Shown piece by piece: positions 55,901 to 63,870 of a stretch of DNA of 64,000 nt (position 1 is the first letter of the stretch; every line of letters starts with the position of its first letter). This stretch comes from a virus, in IMG/VR virus record IMGVR_UViG_3300047548_000738, positions 1-64,000 of that record, one strand, 5' to 3'. The notes under the pieces are model-generated. The model did not search any database. It worked only from the letters and a program-made list of their open reading frames with translations, and was not told where the DNA came from. The position numbers and the translations under genes are program-made.

Positions 55901-55939
55901 CAATACTTGTATTGTAAACCCGTTTTTAATATTTGTCAA
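55901..55939 (-). promoter_or_regulatory. promoter with CAATACTTGTATTG palindrome
   Basis: TTGACA (55934-55939), 17 bp, TACAAT (55911-55916); palindrome at 55901-55914. The spacer lacks the GGGCA end found in most copies but keeps the rest of the layout. Confidence 0.75.
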
Positions 55940-55960
55940 CCGTACACTAAAGTACTCTTT

Positions 55961-56473
55961 TTAGGGTGCGATAACTTCCTGAAAAGAGCACTGGAATCTA
56001 TCCCATATGTCACCTACAGGTACAAAGTTTTGAAATGTAATCTTAAGAGGATGCTTACTACGTTTAGAATAATAACTATAAGGTATACGCATAAAATATA
56101 TGCGATGTAGGTTTGCTCCGGGCATACCCATACAGATTCGTAGATCGCCTATTTTCTTTTCTATACCTGAAATAGTAGCTTGCATTCTTCCGTCTGCATA
56201 CCTACAAACCATAGCAAATTTTGCATCACTGTTATCTGCGTAGTCTCTATAATGTGCATTTCTTTCTAGGATTACAGTATGCAGCATTCCTTTAGCCAAC
56301 ACCTGTTCCCAAAATCTACCTTTAAGTTGGTCATCCTTCAACATTTGTTTTAATGCAAAGTTTCTTACCTCTTGTGATTCATCTTCATAAAGATAATCAA
56401 CCAACTCATGCAAGAATTTCGGATTAAATTTTGTTTTGGCTGGGCTATCGAGTAATTCAGATACCAATTCCAT
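55961..56473 (-). CDS. hypothetical protein, 170 aa
   Basis: N-terminal helix-rich region with HEAT-like character (FLHELVDYLYEDESQEVRNF), then a beta-rich half with YADGRMQATISGIEKKIGDLR and IPYSYYSKRSKHPLKI. Not recognised. It follows the 56474 gene directly (one base apart). Confidence 0.5.
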   Translation of the reverse strand: MELVSELLDSPAKTKFNPKFLHELVDYLYEDESQEVRNFALKQMLKDDQLKGRFWEQVLAKGMLHTVILERNAHYRDYADNSDAKFAMVCRYADGRMQATISGIEKKIGDLRICMGMPGANLHRIYFMRIPYSYYSKRSKHPLKITFQNFVPVGDIWDRFQCSFQEVIAP

Positions 56474-56923
56474 TTAACTTACCTCTGTTCGATTGTTTCC
56501 AATGTCTTTAGTCTTAATCGTACGCATATCACGGTTTGTGGGGTCTGCCTCTACTTGTTCATACATTTCGAGGGCAACGTTTCTGCAAATATTCTGAAAC
56601 CAACGGTCTACAATTTCTTGGTCGGTATCTTTTTCGTTAAACTTGTAACCCGATTTAATCAAGTTAACAACGAACTTGTCATTCCAGTCCAGTTCGAATG
56701 CCCCGGCATTTATGTCGTTGGGGTCTACTTCCATACGCAAAATATTAACATATGGTTCACCAGCTTGTGTTGCTTTTTCTTTTTCTGAAAGAATTTTTTC
56801 TTGTTTAGGTTTTCGCGGCTTGCGTGGTTTTTTAGGTTTAACAGTTTCTTCTTTTTGCTTAGGTGCTTCTACTGGTTTAACAGTATCTTGTTTTCCACCG
56901 AATAGTTTATCAAATATTCCCAT
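56474..56923 (-). CDS. conserved phage-type protein with Pro/Lys linker, 149 aa
   Basis: I start at ATG 56923. MGIFDKLFGGKQDT, a Lys/Pro-rich linker (VKPKKPRKPRKPKQ), then a conserved folded half: AGEPYVNILRMEVDPNDINAG, AFELDWNDKFV, DRWFQNICRNV. I recall this protein from many T4-like phages, with no known role. It overlaps uvsE by 14 bases. Confidence 0.65.
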   Translation of the reverse strand: MGIFDKLFGGKQDTVKPVEAPKQKEETVKPKKPRKPRKPKQEKILSEKEKATQAGEPYVNILRMEVDPNDINAGAFELDWNDKFVVNLIKSGYKFNEKDTDQEIVDRWFQNICRNVALEMYEQVEADPTNRDMRTIKTKDIGNNRTEVS

Positions 56924-57929
56924 AGTATTGCTCGTATAGTTTATGGCTTGCAAGATTCTTAGCCTTGCTTTCGCACATCATATCGAATTTATCATGAAAT
57001 GTCATTGCCCAATTATTTACTGCATTATTCCAATAATAGTCGCTATGTGCGCGGAGTTTTTGTTTATTAGTACCACCGGCGATTAGGCTCTCGCGGCATG
57101 GAAGAGTATTAGTGCAATGACCAACAAGGATATCTTCACGTGAAACAGAATAATGTAGAGTAGGGCGAACGCCGCGCCAAGAATCAATAACCCGCTGAAC
57201 ACGCTCTGAGGATGCCTCCAAGTATTCTCCTTCTCGCACCCAATGATGATGAATGTCCAACACAATTGGAAGCAAATCAGATAGAGTAAGGCAATCATCA
57301 AGTCCCCAGGCATTTTCTTCGTTCTCAATAGTAATACAGTTACGTGCTTCAGGAGTTAGTCGTTGATACGCTTTGCGAATGCCTGCAGGACCTTGTCGAC
57401 CACTGATATGAACATTAATTTTCATATCCTGAAATGTCTTGCCATAACCCATCCAGCGAGCCATATCAGTGTGATACTCAAACTCCTCGATACTCTTATT
57501 TACAATATTTTCGTTTTCACTAGCAAGAACTACAAACTGATCGGGATGAAAAGAAACACGAACATTATTGGCACGTGCAGTCTCGCCCAGTGGTGCGAAC
57601 CAACGTGCAAGTTGGTCTTGCGTATTTGTAGATTGCCAGAATCCTTGCCAGTCTTCGTGTGTATAGAAACTAAGCATGTCACTAGTGATGCGTAACATAC
57701 GCAGTGGTTCAGGTAGTGTAGCTACCTTCTTAATCAGTGCATGTGTATTCATAATGTTGGTCTTAGCAACATCAATGATTTTTTGTTCGACAGTAGCACG
57801 ACTGTTGCGCTTTGCCCATGCCATAGTAGTACCGCCAGTATTCAAACCTTCAGTACTGGCGATCTCGCCTTTTTTGTTAATCTCTGCCCACTTGCAGGCA
57901 AAACCAATGCGTTTAATAGGTGTATTCAT
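56910..57929 (-). CDS. uvsE: UV-damage endonuclease UvsE (UVDE), 339 aa
   Basis: Nicks DNA next to UV dimers and other lesions. TIM-barrel blocks of the family are plain: RIGFACKWAE at the N-terminus, ITSDMLSFYTHEDW, RVSFHPDQFVVLASENENI, NVHISGRQGP, ITIENEENAWGLDDC and VLDIHHHWV, supplying the metal-binding His, Glu and Asp residues. I chose ATG 57929; the extra residues upstream lie inside the promoter. The likely transcription start is almost at the ATG. Confidence 0.93.
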   Translation of the reverse strand: MNTPIKRIGFACKWAEINKKGEIASTEGLNTGGTTMAWAKRNSRATVEQKIIDVAKTNIMNTHALIKKVATLPEPLRMLRITSDMLSFYTHEDWQGFWQSTNTQDQLARWFAPLGETARANNVRVSFHPDQFVVLASENENIVNKSIEEFEYHTDMARWMGYGKTFQDMKINVHISGRQGPAGIRKAYQRLTPEARNCITIENEENAWGLDDCLTLSDLLPIVLDIHHHWVREGEYLEASSERVQRVIDSWRGVRPTLHYSVSREDILVGHCTNTLPCRESLIAGGTNKQKLRAHSDYYWNNAVNNWAMTFHDKFDMMCESKAKNLASHKLYEQYYGNI

Positions 57930-57930
57930 A

Positions 57931-58791
57931 CTATGCAGTATACTTTTGTCTTTGTTTAATGTCAACACGCATTAGGTCCTGAATCGAATACTTTTGTATC
58001 ATGTATGGACTCACTTCTTCCAAAACACTACATGGCAGGTCACCTTTTCTTCTAGGTCCATAGTTAACATCAAAGTCACAGTTATTTACTTCTTGGAAAA
58101 TATTAACCATTTCTCTGACAGTGTGACCTACTCCGTGACCCAAACATTCAATCTTGTTACTAGGATTTTTGATTGCTAATTTTAGTGCTTCGCAAATTTC
58201 ATTAACATGCACGTAATCACGCACACATGTACCATCCCAAGATTGTTCGTAGTCTTTCCCAAAGATAGTGAATGAGCCAGTCTTCATGGCTTTCATGAGA
58301 TTGAACATAAGTCCATCTGGGTTAGTAGGGAATATTCCTTCAAATCCTACTACGTTATAGAACCTAAATGTTGTATAGTCAATGCCGCGCTTCTTACATA
58401 ATTCCCAAACAACATCTTCTGCGGCTCTTTTGCTGACACCGTATGCAGAACTACATCCTTCAGCAGCACCAGTACTAGCAAATACAAAGTTCTTTGCATC
58501 GATAAAATTTAGTACGTTCATTGTACCAATCAAGTTTGTAGTGTAATAGTCAACGGGAACTTTTTCACTTTCACCTACATTTACTAAGGCAGCTAAATGA
58601 ATTACTGTATCAAACTCAGGTTGAATCACAAAAGGTTGCGTGATATCCATAATGTACTGAGTATGCACGGGAACTTGTGGCTTTACTTTATCTAAACCTG
58701 TTACATGAAATTCGTCATCTTTCATTAATAGTTGTGAAAGATAAGATCCTATATATCCAGAATTTCCTGTAATTAAAACTTTGTGTGTCAT
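57931..58791 (-). CDS. NAD-dependent sugar epimerase (GalE-like), 286 aa
   Basis: Extended short-chain dehydrogenase. The NAD motif GNSGYIGS (near 9-16) is a variant of GxxGxxG, and the catalytic Y-x-x-x-K reads YGVSKRAAED (near 118), preceded by Ser in FASTGAAEG. The order resembles UDP-glucose 4-epimerase, but the substrate is not certain. It is coupled to the glycosyltransferase gene upstream (ATGA), so the pair probably makes one glycan. Confidence 0.85.
   Translation of the reverse strand: MTHKVLITGNSGYIGSYLSQLLMKDDEFHVTGLDKVKPQVPVHTQYIMDITQPFVIQPEFDTVIHLAALVNVGESEKVPVDYYTTNLIGTMNVLNFIDAKNFVFASTGAAEGCSSAYGVSKRAAEDVVWELCKKRGIDYTTFRFYNVVGFEGIFPTNPDGLMFNLMKAMKTGSFTIFGKDYEQSWDGTCVRDYVHVNEICEALKLAIKNPSNKIECLGHGVGHTVREMVNIFQEVNNCDFDVNYGPRRKGDLPCSVLEEVSPYMIQKYSIQDLMRVDIKQRQKYTA
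57937..57965 (-). promoter_or_regulatory. sigma70-type promoter for uvsE, near-leaderless
   Basis: TTGACA (57960-57965), 17 bp, TATACT (57937-57942). The predicted start site is around 57930, one base from ATG 57929. The box lies inside the epimerase gene. Confidence 0.65.
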
Positions 58792-60122
58792 AGTCCCTCA
58801 AATAATGAATTTGATTTTTCTTCAGTTGGTTCAAATGAAGGGTCTTTAGTCAAATAAGTATCGGTATCAGTATATATAACTCTGAATTTATGTTTGTTCG
58901 TTAACACGCTTCGTATATCGTCTATACAAATAATCTTACGATCCAAATCTTTAACATAATCTTCTAATTTTACTGTGGTCTCACTGCAAATCTTTGCGGT
59001 GTTATTATTAGATTCTTTTGGCTTAAACGTATTGAAACATTCATTCCATTTATGAAATACTGTTGATTCTTGTTGTCTAGCATGGGCTAATGAACCCAGT
59101 AAATACCAGGTGCTTGCGTTTTCAAAACTGTCATATAAATCTTTAGCACGTTTAGCCATGTCCTTCTTTGTGCAACTATAAAAGAAATCGTCATTAAAGT
59201 TTTTAGTCCAACGTTGTTCTGTTAAAACTAATGTCGGTAGTTGAATATGTTGTTCATAGAATGCCATCCCGTAACTCTCGACAACACTTGGGTTAAAAGC
59301 AATTCGTGAACTCTTAATGAAATCGACTTTCTCTTGTCCAACAATACTAGCACGAACATCATATGTTGCACCAATCTTTTTTAAGCGTTCTTCAAACTTT
59401 TTAACACCGTTTGGGCTTGTCATTACTTTAGCAGGCAATCCAGTTTGTTCAATCAAATCAATAAACAACTCAGGATTTTTACCTTCTTCCCATCGTCCTA
59501 CAAATAATACACCCTCACGCTCACCGTGATATTCTTCCAATAATGAACGTTCAGTAATGGGTATAGGAAGATGAAATGCAGATTCATCTAAGTTAAGTTG
59601 GTTGAATTTGCTTTGTGTACCTACATCAATATTAGGAATGCTTAGCTGGTGTCGCATCAATTCGTTAGTATTGTGTAAGAAAGGATTCTTTGTGTCTTTA
59701 AAAATTTGACTTTCTAAATGAGTATACGCAATAACTTGAATCACATCTTCTAGACCCATTGTGCTTGCTACTTGAACCGTTTCGTATGTGTTACAGATAA
59801 GTGCATCATACAAATTATGTTCTAACGCATTAACAATCGCATTGCGGAAGTTAGCCATGCGCTCATAACAAAATGTATCACCATACATAAAGATGTTGCT
59901 GTGATCCGTGTAGGACAATGAGTTTACCGGAGAAATAATATTAGCTTTTAGAGATTTTACAAAATCATTATCCTTAGGTTCTTTATCCGTGATAATATCT
60001 ACTTTGATATTATGTTCGTCCATCAACTCACAAAAACTTTTTGCGAATTGCCCAATACCACCGTGAGGTATCAATGTTTGATAACTCACTAAAAAACCAA
60101 TACGCTTATCGTATGTTCTCAT
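58788..60122 (-). CDS. glycosyltransferase of the GT4 (GT-B) type, 444 aa
   Basis: Transfers a sugar from a nucleotide-sugar donor. N-terminal GGIGQFAKSFCELMDEH is the acceptor domain start, and the C-terminal donor domain carries VLFVGRWEEGKNPELFIDLI and NPSVVESYGMAFYEQHIQLP, where the E-x7-E pattern of GT4 enzymes is recognisable. Coupled to the epimerase gene on one side and to an acidic gene on the other. It could modify phage DNA, LPS or a virion protein; the acceptor is not visible. Confidence 0.85.
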   Translation of the reverse strand: MRTYDKRIGFLVSYQTLIPHGGIGQFAKSFCELMDEHNIKVDIITDKEPKDNDFVKSLKANIISPVNSLSYTDHSNIFMYGDTFCYERMANFRNAIVNALEHNLYDALICNTYETVQVASTMGLEDVIQVIAYTHLESQIFKDTKNPFLHNTNELMRHQLSIPNIDVGTQSKFNQLNLDESAFHLPIPITERSLLEEYHGEREGVLFVGRWEEGKNPELFIDLIEQTGLPAKVMTSPNGVKKFEERLKKIGATYDVRASIVGQEKVDFIKSSRIAFNPSVVESYGMAFYEQHIQLPTLVLTEQRWTKNFNDDFFYSCTKKDMAKRAKDLYDSFENASTWYLLGSLAHARQQESTVFHKWNECFNTFKPKESNNNTAKICSETTVKLEDYVKDLDRKIICIDDIRSVLTNKHKFRVIYTDTDTYLTKDPSFEPTEEKSNSLFEGL

Positions 60123-60751
60123 CCTAGGTTGACTCTACCACCGCACTCAGGGCAAACATATGCACCCTTGTCATCATCGTTTGGATTGTCTACTAAGTCG
60201 TTGATATCCTCAGTACTATATCCACAATCTTCGCAAGTAAATTCTGCTAATTCAGTTTCTTCACTACTAGCATTTGTAAAGGGCCATACAGCACCTGTTT
60301 TAGGTAGTGCTTGCTCAGTATCTGCGTCTTCTTCCTGATTTGTTTCGACAAGTTCGCCACATGTGCCATCTTCGTTTAATTTTCTAATTTCAAGGTCACA
60401 GTCAATAATCATTTCACACTCATCTTGACTCCAACCATGTTCTTCAAGGTCAAGCCAACTATTACCTTCATCAAAAAATTCTTCTAACCATTCGCGGGTT
60501 TCGTCATCTACATCATCGTAATCATACTCTTCCCAACAACCATCGGTTGTTTCAATTAACTCAGTTTCGTAGTCACAATTGTAGATATCCACACCTGCTT
60601 CGATTTTTGGTGGATTGTCATCGTCAGTATATACTAAAAATTCACCCCAACGCCATCCCGTTTCTACCATAAAAGTTTGACCATCTTTAACAAGATAGTT
60701 ACGTTCAATGATAGATTTTTTCCATGATGGTTTTACACTCCACTCTGCCAT
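60119..60751 (-). CDS. acidic protein of the WPF family with C-terminal zinc ribbon, 210 aa
   Basis: Very acidic (YDYDDVDDETREWLEEFFDEG), with the blocks RWGEFLVYTDDD and YNCDYETELIET shared with 40938, and VWPFTNAS. The C-terminal C-x-x-C...C-x-x-C (FTCEDCGYS and YVCPECGGR) is a zinc-ribbon. It has the composition of a DNA-mimic, but that is unproven. ATGA overlap with the glycosyltransferase gene. Confidence 0.6.
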   Translation of the reverse strand: MAEWSVKPSWKKSIIERNYLVKDGQTFMVETGWRWGEFLVYTDDDNPPKIEAGVDIYNCDYETELIETTDGCWEEYDYDDVDDETREWLEEFFDEGNSWLDLEEHGWSQDECEMIIDCDLEIRKLNEDGTCGELVETNQEEDADTEQALPKTGAVWPFTNASSEETELAEFTCEDCGYSTEDINDLVDNPNDDDKGAYVCPECGGRVNLG

Positions 60752-60754
60752 GAT

Positions 60755-60982
60755 TTACTCCTTAAAAGTATCGTTAATTAATCTAATGCATTCTTGCACA
60801 ATTCTAGGATTAAAGCAAGCATCAAAAGTAGTATAGGTAACCTTTCTATAGTCACCGTTCTCTAATACTTTAACACATTCTTCTACAACCATTTCGCCGA
60901 ATTTTTCTAGTAATGCTCCACCCACATCTGGGTAATGACTACCGCCCACTTCTAGTGCTATTTCTTTAAATTTTTGTTTCAT
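60755..60982 (-). CDS. EKFxEMVVEEC family protein, 75 aa
   Basis: Start by ATGA at 60982. The core LLEKFGEMVVEECVKVLEN matches the EKFAELIVKEC family (3293, 39046). The C-terminal part differs (FDACFNPRIVQECIRLINDT). Function unknown. Confidence 0.6.
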   Translation of the reverse strand: MKQKFKEIALEVGGSHYPDVGGALLEKFGEMVVEECVKVLENGDYRKVTYTTFDACFNPRIVQECIRLINDTFKE

Positions 60983-61218
60983 TTTGTAAGTTTCCATAAC
61001 ATGAATTTGTTTCTATCAATCCAGTAATCTTCATATACTGGATCTCCGGGACCGGTAATCATACGAACACCGTGATAGGCTTTCTTTCCCCATAGTTGCT
61101 TTCCTGTTAGAAAACAAGTATTAGGGCGCCAGCATAGTTTGTACTTCCAGTTTTGTACTTTGTTTAAGCCCCAATCTTCTTCACGCGGAGCTCCTGATAC
61201 TTCTCCATCAAGCATCAT
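60979..61218 (-). CDS. hypothetical phage protein, 79 aa
   Basis: ATG 61218 overlaps the queE stop. Sequence MMLDGEVSGAPREEDWGLNK and RPNTCFLTGKQLWGKKAYHG, Trp-rich. Similar short proteins follow queE-type genes in some phages I recall, but a role in the pathway is not shown. Confidence 0.55.
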   Translation of the reverse strand: MMLDGEVSGAPREEDWGLNKVQNWKYKLCWRPNTCFLTGKQLWGKKAYHGVRMITGPGDPVYEDYWIDRNKFMLWKLTK

Positions 61219-62081
61219 GTACCCCACTCGTTCTTAAACAATGGAACTTGAAGTCTGTCACTATAACGCAATCCATGCTTCATTGCTAAATCTGCAACTC
61301 TGCGATTATTAAGACTATAGACATTTTCTACACCACCAACTGGCATCAAATATACAGGACCTTTAAATCCTGCGTTGCGATACTCATTAGTTGCTTCTAA
61401 TGCTTCGTCAACATCATCATGTATAGCTACTACGAACTTTAAGTAAGTGTAACCAACATCCTCATACTGCATGATAACATCAGGACGAATTGCATCTTCC
61501 CATTTTTCACCGCTGTTACTTAGTTTAGGACTTACGCTGAATGTCAAGCTATCACGACCTCGGCGACCACCAGGAGTACCGCGGGGATTCAAAGTCCAGT
61601 TCAACAAATAGTGTCTGAACTCTTTACTCAAATCTTGTGTACCGTTTGTTTCAAACGTCAACTCTTTCAAATCCTGCATTTTTTCGTGATTCAGCAAATC
61701 AGGATAAGCACGTTGCCAACCCAGTAATGGTTCACCGCCTGTAATTACCAAGTGTTCTTCACGCCAAGTTTTGAAAGGAAGAATATCAGTAATGCTTTCG
61801 GCAAGACTATCAGTACTGAGTACAGGAGAAAGATGCTTAAACCTAACATCCCAACTAGCATATGAATCGCATCCTGTAGATACGAGGGGCAAATCTTTAT
61901 AATTTTTAATATTGTCTGCGTCAATCTTGTTTCTTTCTTCACTAATAGTTCCCGCGGGCATTCCAAAACCGCCGCATGTAAAGTTGCAACCAAACGTGCG
62001 TAAGAACACGCTTGGTACGCCCATGTAACGACCTTCACCCTGGATACTATAAAATAATTCTGCTACTTTAATTTGTGACAT
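61215..62081 (-). CDS. queE: QueE-type radical SAM 7-carboxy-7-deazaguanine synthase, 288 aa
   Basis: Makes 7-carboxy-7-deazaguanine in queuosine or deazaguanine-DNA synthesis. N-terminal motif SIQGEGRYMGVPSVFLRTFG and C-x-x-x-C (CNFTC, near 32-36) are seen, but the third Cys of C-x3-C-x2-C is not at its usual place (Phe instead). After about 35 extra residues the sequence resumes with TGCDSYASWD, which resembles the usual WCDS-x-F-x-WD, so the third ligand may come from there. GGEPLLGWQ and FETNGTQDL are intact. It is encoded near queD. Confidence 0.82.
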   Translation of the reverse strand: MSQIKVAELFYSIQGEGRYMGVPSVFLRTFGCNFTCGGFGMPAGTISEERNKIDADNIKNYKDLPLVSTGCDSYASWDVRFKHLSPVLSTDSLAESITDILPFKTWREEHLVITGGEPLLGWQRAYPDLLNHEKMQDLKELTFETNGTQDLSKEFRHYLLNWTLNPRGTPGGRRGRDSLTFSVSPKLSNSGEKWEDAIRPDVIMQYEDVGYTYLKFVVAIHDDVDEALEATNEYRNAGFKGPVYLMPVGGVENVYSLNNRRVADLAMKHGLRYSDRLQVPLFKNEWGT

Positions 62082-62346
62082 AGATGTTTGACCACTTCTT
62101 CAGTTTTTCTTTTTTATTTTGCTTAGCAATGTCTAAGTTTGATTGTGATATTACACCCTGTTCTAGTAGAATGTCAACCATAGCAAGTACATCACCTATT
62201 TCATTTTCCAACATTATAGAATGTTCTAATCCGGTTTTATAATGTTTGCTAGCAAGCCCGAATCTTCGGCACTTGCTAACCTCAACGATAACCTCAGCAC
62301 ATTCTTCTTGTAAAATGTCTAACGTTTCTTGAATTCGGCTATCCAT
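62068..62346 (-). CDS. MazG-like NTP pyrophosphohydrolase, 92 aa
   Basis: The E-E-x-x-E and E-x-x-D metal motifs read LQEECAEVIVEV (near 12-23) and LENEIGDVLAMVD (near 46-58). MazG-like enzymes hydrolyse NTPs or dNTPs, or ppGpp in some settings. I use ATG 62346. It overlaps queE by 14 bases. Confidence 0.75.
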   Translation of the reverse strand: MDSRIQETLDILQEECAEVIVEVSKCRRFGLASKHYKTGLEHSIMLENEIGDVLAMVDILLEQGVISQSNLDIAKQNKKEKLKKWSNIYVTN

Positions 62347-62348
62347 AT

Positions 62349-62540
62349 TTACCAATGCCTAATAGTGTTTGCAATAATAAAGAAGCATGTTATCACATGT
62401 ATAACAACCCAGAAAGTTTTTAGGAACAATGAGATTCTTGCTTCACGCAAAGTTAGTATTGGTACATCCGGACGGTCATCGTCGGTATTACCCATTAGAT
62501 GACCGGTGGCTCTAGCCCAAATTTTTTCAATTGAATTCAT
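62349..62540 (-). CDS. small membrane protein, 63 aa
   Basis: ATG 62540. A soluble N-terminus (MNSIEKIWARATGHLMGNTD) and a hydrophobic span at about 40-60 (FLKTFWVVIHVITCFFIIAN). The start overlaps the end of queD by 14 bases. Unknown. Confidence 0.55.
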   Translation of the reverse strand: MNSIEKIWARATGHLMGNTDDDRPDVPILTLREARISLFLKTFWVVIHVITCFFIIANTIRHW

Positions 62541-63015
62541 TATCTTCTCTGTGGCCAACTCTCATTGCCATGTTGGAGTCAGTTTCACGAACTTCAACTC
62601 TACAGCACCAAAGTCTATCAGCCTCTGTCTTTCCACATGAGGGGAGGAATATCGTATTGATATATTCGTATAGAAAATCAGCAAGTCCTTCACATCCGGT
62701 CTTTTCGACCTCAGTAATTTTAGCAAGACCGAGTTCACCCAAACGCAATAGTTCTGCACGATGAGGATCATCTTGAGCAACCAATAAAGTGTGATCAAAC
62801 CATTCTTCGAGCTTATCTTTAAGTGGTCTGAGTCCACCATAGTCAAACGCCCAGTTACGAGCATCCAGATCATCTGTCTCAAATTCAAAATGGAACGAGA
62901 ATGCGTAACCATGGATCTGATTACAATGCGAGTCGGCACGCCATTGACGATAGGCGCACGGCGCAATTTGTCTATAAGTTTTCGTAGAGCGATATTTCTT
63001 TTCACGATATGTCAT
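62527..63015 (-). CDS. queD: QueD-type 6-carboxytetrahydropterin synthase, divergent, 162 aa
   Basis: T-fold enzyme that makes the pterin precursor for QueE. The blocks FDYGGLRPLKDKLEEWFDHTLL and VEVRETDSNMAMR match QueD, including the LDH-type Asp-His. However, the zinc motif normally H...C-x3-H-G-H is here SHCNQIHGYAF: the last His is Tyr, and the first ligand His (EAAH in E. coli) is not seen at its usual place. Either zinc is held otherwise or the reaction differs. Under its own promoter at 63032. Confidence 0.8.
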   Translation of the reverse strand: MTYREKKYRSTKTYRQIAPCAYRQWRADSHCNQIHGYAFSFHFEFETDDLDARNWAFDYGGLRPLKDKLEEWFDHTLLVAQDDPHRAELLRLGELGLAKITEVEKTGCEGLADFLYEYINTIFLPSCGKTEADRLWCCRVEVRETDSNMAMRVGHREDNEFN

Positions 63016-63031
63016 AATTTTCTCCTATATT

Positions 63032-63060
63032 AGTTTAACATAGGCAGCAGAATTTGTAAA
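63032..63060 (-). promoter_or_regulatory. sigma70-type promoter for the queD/queE operon
   Basis: TTTACA (63055-63060), 17 bp, TAAACT (63032-63037), with TAGGAGAAAATT as ribosome-binding site before ATG 63015. Confidence 0.6.
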
Positions 63061-63100
63061 GCGGGATGATGACCGAGGCCGCTATCTTTATTTACCATTT

Positions 63101-63400
63101 TTATTTGTAAAGTGCCAATAATGTTTGGTACTTATCATATGCATCTTTCAACGCTGGATATTGTTTGTGTAACCATTTTTCATCACTTTGGTCTTGCCAT
63201 AATCTAGTGTATTCACTATCTATCTTGACCAAATTTTCAAACCCACTACGTGTAAGTTCTATTTCAATTAGTTCTTCGCGGTCAGCGTAATAACTTGCAG
63301 GTTGATTGTAATTGTAATTAATAGTATCAAACTTACGGTCACGAACTACCTGAATATGTTTGACACTGAATCTTTGGACAAAATGATTGTAATCATTCAT
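63101..63400 (-). CDS. hypothetical protein, 99 aa
   Basis: MNDYNHFVQRFSVKHIQVVR, a Tyr/Asn-rich middle and a C-terminal helix KWLHKQYPALKDAYDKYQ. Its start overlaps the nucleotidyltransferase gene's stop by four bases. Function unknown. Confidence 0.55.
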   Translation of the reverse strand: MNDYNHFVQRFSVKHIQVVRDRKFDTINYNYNQPASYYADREELIEIELTRSGFENLVKIDSEYTRLWQDQSDEKWLHKQYPALKDAYDKYQTLLALYK

Positions 63401-63870
63401 TGGTTTCCCCTTTTGTTGGACTCACTATCATAGACACGTTTACGGAGGCTACTGGAACTAAAGGAGTGATCTCTGCCGTTATACACGATTTCTATCCCCC
63501 GAAGGGTGCATTCATTTTTTCCAGTGAACTCTTTGTCAGCATACTCGACACCGAGTATCCTTGTATCCACAGGCAGTATAAGGAGTAGGTCCACGAGGTC
63601 TTGTTCGGTAGAGTAAACAACAACTTCATCAACATATCTACAAGCAGCCAACTGTATCTGACGTTCAACAATACTTTGTATAGGTTTGTTTTTAGTGTCT
63701 GGCCTATCGATAGTGGGGTCTGTTTGTAGCCCGCATATGAGGTAGTCACAGTGGTTTTTCGCTTCACTAAGCATCGCAATGTGTCCCGCATGTAGCAAAT
63801 CAAATGTGCTAAACGTGATACCAATTCTTTTACCTTCTTGTTTAAGTTTTTTAACATGGTTGAAAATCAT
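63397..63870 (-). CDS. cytidylyltransferase-type nucleotidyltransferase, 157 aa
   Basis: Alpha/beta phosphodiesterase fold with STFDLLHAGHIAML (HxGH, near 25-33) and the C-terminal HSFSSSSLRKRV, in the family of TagD/RfaE-type cytidylyltransferases. It activates a polyol- or sugar-phosphate as a CDP derivative. With the epimerase and glycosyltransferase it suggests a small glycan pathway. Its stop region couples to the next gene and its start overlaps the preceding partial gene. Confidence 0.85.
   Translation of the reverse strand: MIFNHVKKLKQEGKRIGITFSTFDLLHAGHIAMLSEAKNHCDYLICGLQTDPTIDRPDTKNKPIQSIVERQIQLAACRYVDEVVVYSTEQDLVDLLLILPVDTRILGVEYADKEFTGKNECTLRGIEIVYNGRDHSFSSSSLRKRVYDSESNKRGNQ

Noticed and set aside
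63034-63102. 22-aa frame between 63101 and 63015 on the minus strand
   Set aside because: It runs through the queD promoter and overlaps the end of the upstream gene without its own ribosome-binding site.
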